Both the position numbers and the translations under genes were made by a program. From Acanthornis magna (lineage: Eukaryota; Chordata; Aves; Passeriformes; Acanthizidae), in the NCBI GenBank assembly GCA_036785705.1, contig JAWUZG010000027.1, forward strand, positions 4,383,501 to 4,447,500: 64,000 nt of DNA, in the 5' to 3' direction. The notes under the pieces are model-generated. The model was not told where the DNA came from, did no database searches, and saw only the letters and a list, made by a program, of their open reading frames with translations. Shown here one piece after another: positions 40,101 to 53,200 of this stretch (its first letter is position 1; each line of letters starts with the position of its first letter).

Positions 40101-43100
40101 GAATCTGCATTTTAGAAAATCATTTAATGTCCCAGTGACTGAGAATTTGAAAGCAGTTTAAAGAAACTTTAAGCCTTCATCATTTTTAATCCCTTAATGG
40201 TAATGGATTGAAATGGAAATCAAAAAGTTACAGCAATTTGGGGAGAAGATTTATAATCCAAAATGTGCAAATGATGACTGGTTCTCATTTTCTTTGTCTA
40301 AAGAAAATAGGAAATCATTTGAAATTATGCTGAAGTACAAATTATGCTTACAACAGAGAGGACTTAATTTTGAATAATTCTATACCCTTTAATTTTATTG
40401 GAACTAATGAATTGTTTGTGTGGATTTATTGCATATGTTCAAAATGCCAACCAATGCTCCATTCTGTTTGTTCTACACCAAGTGTGGAGATGCACATTTT
40501 GAGCCAAACTGCTACAGCCCTCATCACACAATCAATTCTTGAGGACAAATTCACTTTTTATATTCCTATTAGCATTAAAGAAATGGTTCCAGCCAAGAGC
40601 TATTTACTGTGGAAAGGGTATTTCTTCATGAGAATTGGTGATTACAACTGTCAAAAATGGCCTTATAGCTTTCACATGTTAAAGGTTATTATTTTACTGC
40701 TCTGTCATGTTTATGGTTATCAGTCATTGCTATTTATCAGGAAGTAGTGGGCATTACACAGTTCAGTTTATTTTAATACTTCTAATGTATTTCTCAATTT
40801 CCCATTTTTGGAATTTAACTCTATCAAGATTGGGTCATTAAAAGCTTATTCATTTGGTATCATTATTTCACAGTGTTACTGTTTTTCTTCATTTTATTCA
40901 TTAATTTTGTGGTGAAGGGCCGTGATCCACTACTGTATGGATTTCTCTGTCAGCCTTCCCACCTAACATCCATGGGAGCAGTCCCTGCCTGGGAAAAGAC
41001 CTCTGTTCTCAGAGCCTGAGTGTGAGGCACCTGTACCAGTGAGTGAGCACAGCTGCTTCCACTGACTGACAGTCTGCAAGGCTTTCCTGAAGATAAATTG
41101 CTATCACAGGCCTCATGGAATGACTGTGCAGAGTGTTCATTGGGGAAGGCAGCAACTCATTGGAGTTTGGCCTCCAACATAAAGCTATCTTCAAATTCAT
41201 TCATCTTTGTCAAATGTGTTACAGTTCAATTTTTCCTGTTTGGTTTCCATTTTTTAATTGATAAGCTAAGGAATAAGGTAGCTCAATTTTGTGATGCAGT
41301 GCATGGTTGTAACATACTGAATCTCTTTCACTAGACTATTAGAACTCCTTTCAGCATTACAATTGTGTAAAAAGAAAAGTAGATAGAAAACAAAACTTTA
41401 AAAGGACCTTTAGTTCAGGTCATTCTAAAAATGCATATCTTGGTCCATCTAGATTACTGGAATATTTATTATTTCATCAATTAAAACAAATTTAATTTAA
41501 CTTTATTACATCCTGTTCTGAAAGGTACACAATACTTTTTTAGCAGAAGTAACAACTACCAAAAGACAGCACACCAGTGTATGTTTTTGCCCTGTCTAAG
41601 TGTAATTATTGACAGAACCACTCTAGATGCACACAGATGCATGGATATTTTTGTTTCCATAAAGAAAGTGCTCTCCCTCCCTGACAGCTGCATAGGGTGG
41701 TGTACACCTTGAGCTGTTTTCGTTCATTTTGCTCTCTCTCTTTATTTCCATCTATTCCCACTGCTACTACTTTTCCTCACAGTCAGCTTTTATCTGTAGT
41801 GTAGCAATGCTTCTTCCAAAGCTGCATTCCAGGTGTCTGCCTCATGTGTGATTCAGAGCCCATCAGATATTTTCTGTTGCCTTGATGAGAGCATGTACCA
41901 AAGAAATTTTCTCTTTACCTTGGGACCAAGAAGGGCAGAGAGCAACGGATCCATCACCATCCTTTTATGAGATGCTTGGCCCAGTTACATACACAGAAAA
42001 CTGTTGCACTGAATTCTTTCTTTTTCTGGGCCACTGAAAGTCACAATCTTGTATCCCTGTGACCGCCTCCGGAAGACTAAGCCTGCCCTAACTCAGTCTT
42101 TTCGCTGCACTACCCTGATGGTGCTGAGCTGCTACAAGCCCTGAATTCACTGACCAGGCACCTGAGCCTGGCTGCAAGAGCCCCAGCTCCAGCTCACACT
42201 GCTGAGATCGAAGGAAAGAGCCAGCAGAGGGCCAATTCCTCTGGTTTATGACAGCACCAAGGTTCCTCAGCTGGGACACCTCTGTTACCTTTGGGCCTTG
42301 AGAGCATTTCCCTTACAAGAGCTGACATCCAGAACAGCCATGTCTCTGCTGTGGCTTTGCCAGGCCTCTGGATCTGTGTATAACACACCCTGCTGCTGCT
42401 GAGCCGCAATTCCCTTTAGGTGCTGTCAGAGCCTGGGAGTTCCATGATGGATATTCCAGCATAGACACATGAGCATTTCATAGGAAATACTTTCGCAGTA
42501 GGACAGAACTTTCTCCCAGACAAGACACTGTGTTTTGGAGTCTGCACAGCACGGAGAATGCTAACATGATGCTGGCAGTGGTTACAGGCGAGGTATTTAT
42601 GTCACATCTCAGCTTTGGATTGTGTGTTTCTTGGTGGTGAGATTCAGTGCAACCCCTTGAGTCACATGCAGCAGGTGACAGCTTGTGTCAGACTGTGAAT
42701 ACAGGCCTGCCTGTGCTATTGGAACTCCTAGGAGGAGACACCTTCTGAACGTGAGAGGTGACATGTCCCTGTGCCATAGGAAAGCCAGGAGTTGCTCTCC
42801 TGTTTTTGTTGTTCATCTAGTTTCCTTCTGATGCATCTGTCACTCCAAGAACAGTGGCTTAGCCAACAGTCTATTGCGAAGGAAAAGTTTTAAATCAATA
42901 TCTTGGAAGTCAGGCCAGTACAAAATCCATGTAAAGTGTTGGCCTTGTCTCTGGGGACACCATGTTCAAGGCATGACCAAAAATACTGACACCCTGTTCT
43001 GTAGCAATGCTTAAAGTGGTATTTGGGAATGATCAACACTTGGAAAGGGTACTGGAAACCAGAACTACGTGTTGGGGATTCAGTTCCCAGGTATCATAAA

Positions 43101-46100
43101 CACCCTGAAAGCTCAGCTGTGTCTTACTGTTGGATTACAGGAGGAAGAGCTTGCTCAATACCCTGAAGGCCACTTGCTGGTGCTGAGGGTGTTCTGAGAC
43201 AGACCTCTTTAGCTCAGACTTTGAGGAAAGACACCAGACCTCCTGCATAACCCGATGGTGTCCTAAGCTTCTCTTGGGTGTGCTCTGGGGCCTCTGGGCT
43301 GAAGAACATGCTCCTGCCAGTTCCTCTCCTTCTGAGACAGAGCAGGATAGAACAGAGGTGTCACCACCATGGGAACATTTAGGCTAGCAAGATTCCTCTT
43401 GTACCTCAGTGCAGACTCTAAACTTTACCTTAAAATTTTCACATAGAAAGTATTTTGGAGTAGAGCACACACTTCATGTCATGGGATGGATGCTGTGTGG
43501 CTCTCCTTGCTAAAATGTGCCTGGACTTTATAATCAAAATAATAGGCTCTAGAAGACATGCTTGTAATAATCTCAGCATTCTGAACTGACCTCAGGAGCT
43601 GGAAAAAAATTCTATCTGATGTAAATGGAATCCTTGCTCAGATCAAAGTAGCATTAAACCTACAGATTTCTGTGGCCGGGTAATCTGCTCCCTCTCTCTG
43701 TGTTCACAGGGTTGTGCTCATGGCTTGTGGTGTCCAAACACAGTCCTCAGCATGTGCCACCTTCAGTAGGTGTCACCATTTAGTGAAGGGGCTGCAGTCC
43801 CTAAAGCCCATCTGTGTGCTGGTGTTTGCAATGGCACATTTACACACGTGTGGCTCATAACAATGTTTTGTGTGCTCAGGATTATGATGTTCTATGTTTC
43901 TGGGTGGATAAATCATCACACCCTGCTTAGAACTGAATCTAGTTGTGCCATCTCAACTATGCTTTTTCTAATCTTCACAGAGGAAAAGTAATGTAAATTG
44001 AATTTAGAAGGTTCTCTGTGCTTTCATATGATATGAACTACAAGGCTTAATTGCTTTAAATGCTTCCTTTTTGTTAATAGCAGACATCGAGAGTACTTTG
44101 AAGGCTCTCTGATGATGCTTGCTGAATATGTGTCTGAAGGGATCATAATAAAAATCTTGTAGGGCAGCAGAAATCTACCTTGAAGGAAGGAAAAATAAAA
44201 GATGCCTGTGTTCTGAATCTCACAAGGAAAATCTTATTAATGTCAAACCTTGAAGCACAGCAAATATCAATGCTGATGCAACCCAATTATACTTTAGAAA
44301 CTGAAACTGAACACAAAGCCCCAGGGGCTGAGGGTAAGAGCATCTTGCTTAACAAGTTATATCTACATTTTTCCCTGATGAATGAGAAATACACAATTCA
44401 CGTTCCTTTCCATGGTAACAGAAATCCAGAGCAAGCGTCAGGAAAGAAAGAGAAGAAGCACAGCAAATCCAGCCTACAGTGGACTCTTGGAAACAGAGGT
44501 ACTTTATCATTCACTTTTTTTACCACAGTTCTATTTCATGTCAATAAAAGGTCTAAGTGTTTATTACTACAAAAATATATATGAATGCAGAACCACAGTT
44601 ACTTGTAAAAAGATACTGATACAGAAAAGAAAGAAAAGATCTCATCTCACCCCACAACATCATTTGCTCCAAACAAGAATTCATCTTTGTTTTAATAGAG
44701 GCCAAAAGGACTAAATTAATGTGGGACCTAATTACTCTTTTACCTACAAAGGCAGTCCCTTTAGATCATAACTGGAGAAGTGCTGCATTATGTTCAAATG
44801 TGCATTACTATTTCTCTTTTCCTATGTGCCAAATAATAAATGGAGAACTTTGCTTTTCTTATTAGTGGCATTCATAAAAGTGGTGTGTTGGTTTAAGAAT
44901 CAGTGTGCTCTGCAGGGAGTATAGAAGCCTGCATAACAAATATAATAATGCATAATTAAAAATAAAATGGTCTGCATAATCTCTGTTGTCTGTTACACTT
45001 ACACTGTTGCATTTATAGTAGTGTAAAAGCAGCATATAAATAGACTTATTTTTTTATTTTTATTTGTTTCTAAACTAACATATATGCATTTATTCAGCTA
45101 ATTAAAATCTCACCTTTAAAATTTCAGCACAGTTTGGGTTAACTGTCTGAACTTTCTACTGAAATGAAACTCGGTTGCAGCCAGCTCTCCATTTAAGCAA
45201 GACTTCTCTGTGTTCTGAGTCCTTCAAGCCTAAAGAAAGTGATTATTCTTTATTTAGGTACAAGTGTTGCAGCATTTTTTTATGCCAGCATTTCAGATTT
45301 CTGTCTTTGTTGGCAGATAGCAAACAGATGAGGCTAAGAAGAAACCCACCACTGCAGTCAAACTGCTGAGTCACTTGATTGTTCTTTTTTTGAAAGCATT
45401 GGAGACTTTTATACTTCAGAGCAGCTCTGGATACTTGAGTTCTTCAGAATTCCTCAACTATTTTCTTCAATGTAAATACTGATGTCCATATACAGACAGT
45501 ATTTAACACAGTAGGAACTTTAGCCTTGCTAGCATTAAATCTGTAGTGCCTTAGACCTTTTTGTCCTCGTTATTAAAATTCTTGCAGCAGAGTTTTGTGG
45601 CTGTAGCCAGGTTGGTGTTTGTGACAAACTCAATTATCTTGGAGCAGAGGTGGAAGAGAAGATGGCCCAGGTCTGCTGCACCCCTAGCTCATTCTCAAAA
45701 GCATATTTCTTTTCTTGGAGAAAGAAATGTCTGTGAAAGAGTCCCGTGGCTGATCAGCTGTGTCCTCATTAGGAGCTGTCATTAAATACTGACCGTGGGG
45801 AATGTCATTCAAGTAAAATGGAGGCAGATGGTTTTTCTCTGATCAATTAGCTACTCAGACTGATTTGCTAATCAGTGAGTTGAGGTATTTGTGGCATTTC
45901 AGGCATTTTGGTGCAGTTTAATTTAGTCTAATGAATGATGTTTAATTCGTGATTGTTTACATTGAGATTGCGTATAAATTAAACTTTTTATTTGCCAACA
46001 CCCCTCAAAATGGCAGGAGCTCAGCATTTGTAGTCATAACACTAACTTGGATTGCAAAGATGTGATTGTGGAATTATGTCTTCACTTGAACGGTGTGCTT

Positions 46101-49100
46101 TTTCTTTTCAAAGCTTTGTTCTTCTTTGTTCAAAGATACCATTTTATTTTCCTACCCTCAGTAGCCTTTTTTTTTTTTCCATAGGAAAGGGTTAAATTTC
46201 AGGCTGGTTATTTTTTGAAGAAAAAAAACATCTATTCAAAAATTCATTAACAGACTGGCAGGCACCCCTGTATAAGAGAATAGTTTGCTCACTATATAAA
46301 TAAATCATTTATTAGCAAAATACCTCTAATTTTCTTCCAAGGAGAATCTAACAACATCTAACGAAGAAAAATGGTGCTGTTTCCAGTCCTGCTGTACAAG
46401 TATTGGATGGCTTAGAGGAACAATCTGGGGTTGTCTAGACTATTAATGAAGCCTAACTTGCCATTGACCACAGCTTCTGCCGTCGGACAAGGCTGGCCAT
46501 GGGCAGTGTTAGATGAGTTAAACATCTCAGACAGGTTTGTGGTGGTCTGTGTTTGTCAGTTTGGTGATCTCAGCAGATTGAAATCACTGCCAGCTCCTCG
46601 AGGTCCTGCACATTCACTTCTGAAGGGGAAATATTTTGCTAAGGCGCTCATTCATTGCTTGTGAACACAGTATGTTCCTCTGAACTGTAGGCAGGTGTCA
46701 CAATAGCAGCGTTTTTCCTGCAGGTGAGACATCGATCACCATTGCTATATATGCAAATAAAGATATAATCTCACAGCAACAATTTTCCCTTAAGGGCGTT
46801 GTTGGGCTTGGAGCTCCTTTTGCAGTAGCCTTGCTCTTACCAGTCTGTTCAACATATCCTGCAACCCCAGCAATGACATTTGCAATTTGTATTTCTCTCT
46901 TCGTAATAAAATCTAACGCACAACAAACTGCTCTGTGGAGAACTTGATCGAAAGGTAAATAATGCAACTGTTTGTCTGACTGTGTCAGTGGTCAGTCTAA
47001 GCAGCTTTTGGAGAGCTGGTTAGGTGTGAGGGAAGCCCACGGAGATTGTTAATCTGAAATATAAGAGACAATCAGAGCACTTTGCAATGACACAGGGTTG
47101 GTTTCTTTTCCCTTGTAGAGGAAACGCCTTGCATCGAATTATCTGAATAACCCCTTGTTCCTTTCAACGAAAGGTAAGCGTATTTTTAAATGAATATACT
47201 ACTATTCCAATGATATGTTCAAAATTTGTTAGTAGGATTTCATATGAGTTACTGTTAGGATACTATAGGGCATTACTATGTCCCTGCATTTTTTAGTATG
47301 GGGTGAAAATAAATTGTTTTCCTGCAAAAACAATGGAAGGATAAGGCTAAAGGTCACAATTGTATAGAAATAGATCCAAAGCCTCTGCAATCAATGGAAA
47401 ATCTGACATCTGGCACTATGAGCACCACGCACTGCGAGAACTGACTGAAGAAAGTCATGTTGCCAATCCCAAGTGCTTAAAAATATATCTTGAAAAATAA
47501 TTACTATTTTAGGCTTTTCATTTGCCTGTTTCCACCAGCTTTAAGAAACTGCTCTCCATCCTCACACACTAAAAAATTCCCACATCTTTTGCTTCAAAAA
47601 CAAGGCCTGAAAACCACAGTTTTTCTGATTCCAAGAGGTGGAGCCGTAAATCTAGTCCTGATGACTCTGAAGGTGCCTTCCAGTCTTGAAGAATTTCAAA
47701 TCTGAAAATTTGATAGTAAATGCCTGGAGAATTAGCAACTCAGAGGAGCCATTTGGGGATGCTGATGATTAGCTCATGGGAAGAAGCGCATTTCGGAAAA
47801 AAAAGTGTGACATGGAGAAGACAAAGAGTTGGGACGTGTGAGATGAAGCACAGAGAATGCTGAGTACAGTTTAATTCTTCAGACAAGGCCCATACAGTAT
47901 TTTAAGGAAGAAAGTGAAAAGCTTGAGTTGTATTTCAGAAGAGGAGACAAAGCCAATAAAGAAATCTGATTCTACCCTTGCCTTTGTTTTGCCTTTATAA
48001 CTTGTGGTGCATTAGACATAAGGGAAGACAGACCTTTTTTGAAGTTAAATATTTCAGTATTAGGAGCATTTGCAGGGGTAATTATAATTGAGACATGAAG
48101 TTTTGACAATTTTTCAGTGTTTGCTTGATCTCCCTGTCAAGTGTCATTCTCAGTGCTTGAGATTCACCTTTCTGCCTCTGTCTTGCCCTCCTGCACCACA
48201 GGAGCACCGACTGAGAGATGCCAAAAGGCAGTGGTGCTTCTCTCTGCCTTCAAAACTTCACGTGCCAGATGCAGACACTTGGGCTACTTACCATATGCCT
48301 CTAATGTGCTGAATCTCAGAGGACAGCAGAGGTTATTACAGTAAACAGCCATGATGACATCCCTCTTAGCAGGAGGCCAGGCTCATGGAAGCCCCAGTGG
48401 AAAGAACATTATTCCTGGCTTAGTTTTATCTTCAAAGTTAAAATTGTAATTTATTATTTGTCTTATCATAGCACTTGTTTTTCCTGTGTAAACACATGTG
48501 AGAAATTAGGAGAGAATGGCATTGTTAGCAAGCTGCCAGCCTCTTGGTGGGTTTAAGTTAGGGTTTGATATCTCTGACTTTCCTTTGGTGGCATATTTCC
48601 CATTTTATTTGCAAGTGAGAGCTCTACTGATGCAGCTGTCTCGGAGCTCCCTGGAAATCAGGAGCCTCTCTCCTTAACATTAACTCCTCTTTGAGTCCTG
48701 TATCTTTGATTTTTCCAGAATCCAGAATATGTGCTGGAGTTCTGCATATTCTGAGAATGTTAAGCTGGACTTCTTTATAGCAGAATTCCCCACCTCTGCA
48801 AGGTTTTTTTTGACACCAGCATTGTTTTCTGGATGCTGTACATGCTCTGAACTGAAGGCAGGTGCTGTCCCAGATTGCTTGGCTCTGCAGTGATGCTGTT
48901 CTCCAGCTTCAGTGCAGAGATGGCTGCCCCTTCTCTTTTAAAGTGGTCCTTTAAAAAAATTGCCTTCAGTTTAATTTTTCAGCGACTAGAAGGGGGAAGT
49001 GGATGTGTTTTAAGAAGTTTAAAACTTTGTAGCAAAAGTGAGCTAAAAAGACAAATAAACAAACTAGAAAAAAATCCCCATGACATGCAGGAAATAACCG

Positions 49101-50250
49101 TCATTTCTGGAAATACAGAAGAGGACGTTTCTTGTAAATTTTGATCAAAATATCAATTAATCGGGATTCATTTATATGAAAATGTCTTATCTGAAATGAG
49201 GTCACATCCCCTGACATGTATCATTTGTACAAAAGCCTCATCAATTATCAAGCCTGTGTTTATCCAAGTAACATTTATATCCCCTGAGTAATCATGGTGT
49301 CATACAGTGGTAGATCTTTTTGTGTGTATTTGTGGATATGAAGTGACATCTACAGATTTTTTAAGTCTCTGATTATTTATGGAATTCATTGCCAAAGTAT
49401 ACTACAATTCTTGGGGAAAGTAGAGACATTTATGGAACGAAAAAAATCTATCAGAGGCTGTTAAATATAAAAATGAAGATGCAAGCTTGGAGTTAGGGAA
49501 ACACATAAACTGCCAACATCAGAAGGATGCTTCTGGAGCAGAAAGATTTGCTCAGTGTTTTTGCACTCTGTGGCAGCACTGTGCGCCGTTAGCAAAGGAC
49601 ATGGGGCTTTACAGCCTTTGGGCCGAGTTAGGTGAAGCTCTTTTTTTATCTTTGAGTTCGTCTTCCTACATGTGTGTGAGGCCTGCTCATGTGTGCGTCT
49701 TCACACGTATGCATACATCAGTGTGTGACGGTGGGAGGGGACTCCCAGGCAGCAATATTCCCACTCTGATCAAGGAGAGAGCTGGAGGAGGACAGAAGGA
49801 GAGACGTATCAGTCTGGTTGTCTCCACTTTAATCCAAAGAAAGGCCTGTCCATTGAGTGTTTTTCACTTGGACAGTGTGCTTCAGCCCCTTGCAAGGACC
49901 CAGGGAACGGCTGGAGCTGTGCCAGGGCAGCTCAGGCTGGAGATCAGGGAAAGGCTCTTCCCCAGAGGGTGTGGGCACTGCCCAGGCTCCCCAGGGAATG
50001 GGCACGGCCCCGAGGCTGCCACAGCTCCAGGAGCGTTTGGACAATGCCCTCAGGGCTGCACAGGGTGGGATTGTTGGGGGTCTGTGCAGGGCTGGGCTTG
50101 GACTCGATGATCCTGATGGGTCACTTCCAGCTTAGGATATTCTGTGATTCAATGACATCAGAAGCAAAAATTGCAACCCACTGTGTGGTTTCCATAAAGC
50201 TGTTAATGTTTTCTGGCTTTTTTATTTTTGGACAAAAGTATGTTGAATTC

Positions 50251-50291
<41 letters not shown>

Positions 50292-53200
50292 TGGAAGGCT
50301 TGGCCTGCTTTCCAGTGAGCTCTGTTGGTTCTTCTTGTTCTGATCAGGTTGTGAATACAATCACTATAGACTCAGCTCATCAAAAGCTCACTCGTGTTCT
50401 GGCTGGGAGTAGTTTGATGAGAAGGAGTTGATGATACCATTGGGCCCACTCCCACAAGGAGCTGACCATTTTGTCCAGGAATCAGCTCAACATTTAAACC
50501 TGTGTTTAATGATAAGTTGGAGGCACCCATTTCATATTCCATGTTAAATGCACTGCTGGTTCAGGGCCAGCCTTTTCAACACCCAGCATGCTGAGGTCCT
50601 TTAGGAAGACTTTTTGACTACTGGCACATGGAGAGGAGCTTTGCATGAAAATTTCTGAAAATTTCAGATACTATGACCTTTTAGCATCAGACCTTTAGAC
50701 ATGGGATTCCTGCAATGTACATTTTTAAATCTCAAATGTTAATTTCACTGCTTGCTGTTATATTCTTCCCTGCCCACATTAATTTTGGTGATGTCCTGAT
50801 CTCCTATGCCACAGCTTGAAAAAAATTACTCCCATAACTGAGAACTAGCACTCACTGCAGCAATGTATTTTCCCCTAATCTGTTTTCTGCCCTTCTTTTC
50901 TATGCTAGCAAATGAGGATCCGTTCTGGAAGGTATGTGTGGCAAAGTTTGTGTATTAGCAGGTATCTTTCTCATCACTGTGTATTCAGTGCTTGCTTCTG
51001 ATTAGTCACTCTCAAGGTACCTAATTGCAGTATTCTCTTTTCCCACGTAACTAAATTTTTGGGTCTCTAAGCTGGAAATTTAGAGATGAACTCTTGGGCT
51101 TTCACATGCAAAGCTTGAGTCGAGTCCCTTTGTTGATTCCACTGATTGAGAAATTGCTAGTCCAGATTTGTGGGTTTAATGAAAATTTTATAAGAAAAAT
51201 GAGTAACCATTCTAGTTTGTAAAGATTTTACATTGAGGTTAAAATTAAGATTCTTTGAGCAGGTAGTTTCTAAAAAGTAAAATTTTGGAGAGTGGTTTTT
51301 TGACAGGACTGGTTTAGAATTCAAGATACAAGCCTGACTAAAACTGCCATGAAACTTTTTAATTACTTTTCCAAAAATTGAAAATATGCTTTTGGAATTA
51401 ACACACTTATAAAATTACTGTTCTCCTTTCTGGAAAACCAGTAGGAATTTTTTTATTATTTTGTAATGATTCACAAGCCATGAGAGTTTCAAAATCAGTA
51501 TCTCCTTTATTAAAATGCACTTAATTATAAAAAGAGTAATTAATGTTGCCACCAGATTAGCATAGCAATTTACGACATGACATTGTAACTTTATTGATGA
51601 GTCTTAGTTCATGTTATGTATTGCTTCAGATAAAGCACTAATCAGTCTTGTTGCAGAAAGGTTGTCAGAGCAAGTCTGAGCAGAGAGCAATTAGTGCCAG
51701 GGAGAAAGAGGCCACAGGAGTTCACAGAAGAGGGTCTATAGCCCAAGGCTGTGCTCCAGCCTCCTGTCTCCCCAGCTGCTCTTTGAGGCAATGGGATGAA
51801 ACATGAACTGTGCTTTTCCCCAGAACCCTTTGCTTGCTTCCTTTGCTTTGGGCATGAGGGACGAGTGATCCCCACACTAACTGAGCCAGGATAGAGCCAT
51901 GCATAGGGATACAAGTGCTGCAGTAACACACTGGCAAAAAAAAAAAAAAAAGTGGAATAATTGCTATGTCACAAGCTGGCTGTATTAGTTGACTCCCTTC
52001 TGTGTTTGATTAGTTGAATTTTATGTTTCTGTTTCAATTTATGGAGCTTGCTTCTGGCTCTTTTGTTGTTTGTATTGCTATCACACATCCATTGTACATC
52101 AGATATTTCTGTCTTCTGTGGCTGTCAGAGTCCTTTTGACAATTAGATTTCGTTTTTGAAGGACACTGTCTGCTGCAGTAGAGGCTTTGAATGCTGTATA
52201 GAGAGAAGTTCTCAATGGATTGACTTTACCCAGGGCACCCTTATCTTGCAGAACGAGATCCACCACGACGAACACTGCACTGCTTGCAAGCGTGGAGTTA
52301 ACTTGCAGCCCTGTGGCACATGTCCCAGAGCATATCACCTCAATTGCTTGGACCCACCCCTCAAAACTGCCCCCAAAGGGGTCTGGGTCTGCCCAAAGTG
52401 CCAACAGAAGGTAAGCTACATGGATCATGGCATGCCAAGAAGGAAAAATGGAAGAAACCTCGAATTTGTGTATCCCTAAACTAATCTAACTCATGGCTGT
52501 AGCTCAGTGGACTACGTTAGCTAAAGAAGTACTGAGAGGCTTTTAGTGAAGCTTGCAGTATTTATTTCTGGTATTTTCACCATCCTAGAATTAGAACATA
52601 CATGATGTACAACATATTAGAACATATGTGCTGTAGCTTGCCTATAATCTCATCTGCTAAGAATTGTCCTCTTAAAATGTCTCTTCAGTTTCTTTGGCTC
52701 CTTTTTTACAGTAAGGCCACCAGCATGTAGCCAGCCAAAGAATGAAAGTCTTAGAGATGAGGGAGGCAGTGCCAGAGGGAGACACTGCTCACCAGTGGAT
52801 CTGAAAGGTGTGAGGAGAACACTTCCTTTTCTTTAGATAATGTTTGTTACACAAAATTGTTCATCACAGTCATGTCAGATATGCTAATCTGTCTAGCTGC
52901 TGTGAATATTGCTGACTGTATAAGCAAGAAGACAATTACTAAAACACTACCGTGTCACTGAAGTGTAGATTCTGTGCCTTAGAGTTCCTTGTGCTTAGCC
53001 TTCAGATCACTTTTGCGTTCTGAGACAAGGACCCAATTTCTGGTCCTGCCAAACTGTAAGGCAGGAGCAAACATTAATGTGTGGTTTTTTTTAATCCTAA
53101 CCCTTTATTGTTTCCTGGGCTTACAGGTGTTAAAGAAGGATGACAATGTGTCATGGACTGGAACTCTGGCTATTGTTCACTCCTATGTCACTCTTAAAAC

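Larger units (their letters stand above)
47174..50908 (+). other. PHF21B: PHF21B intron f-g (3.7 kb)
   Basis: Intron containing a CR1 tail (about 49885-50154) and a 36-T tract (50255-50290). The last 30 nt before microexon g are pyrimidine-rich. Confidence 0.85.

Noticed and set aside
49487..50343. Overlapping + frames of 92-207 codons
   Set aside because: Mostly translation of the CR1 tail and the poly(T) tract.
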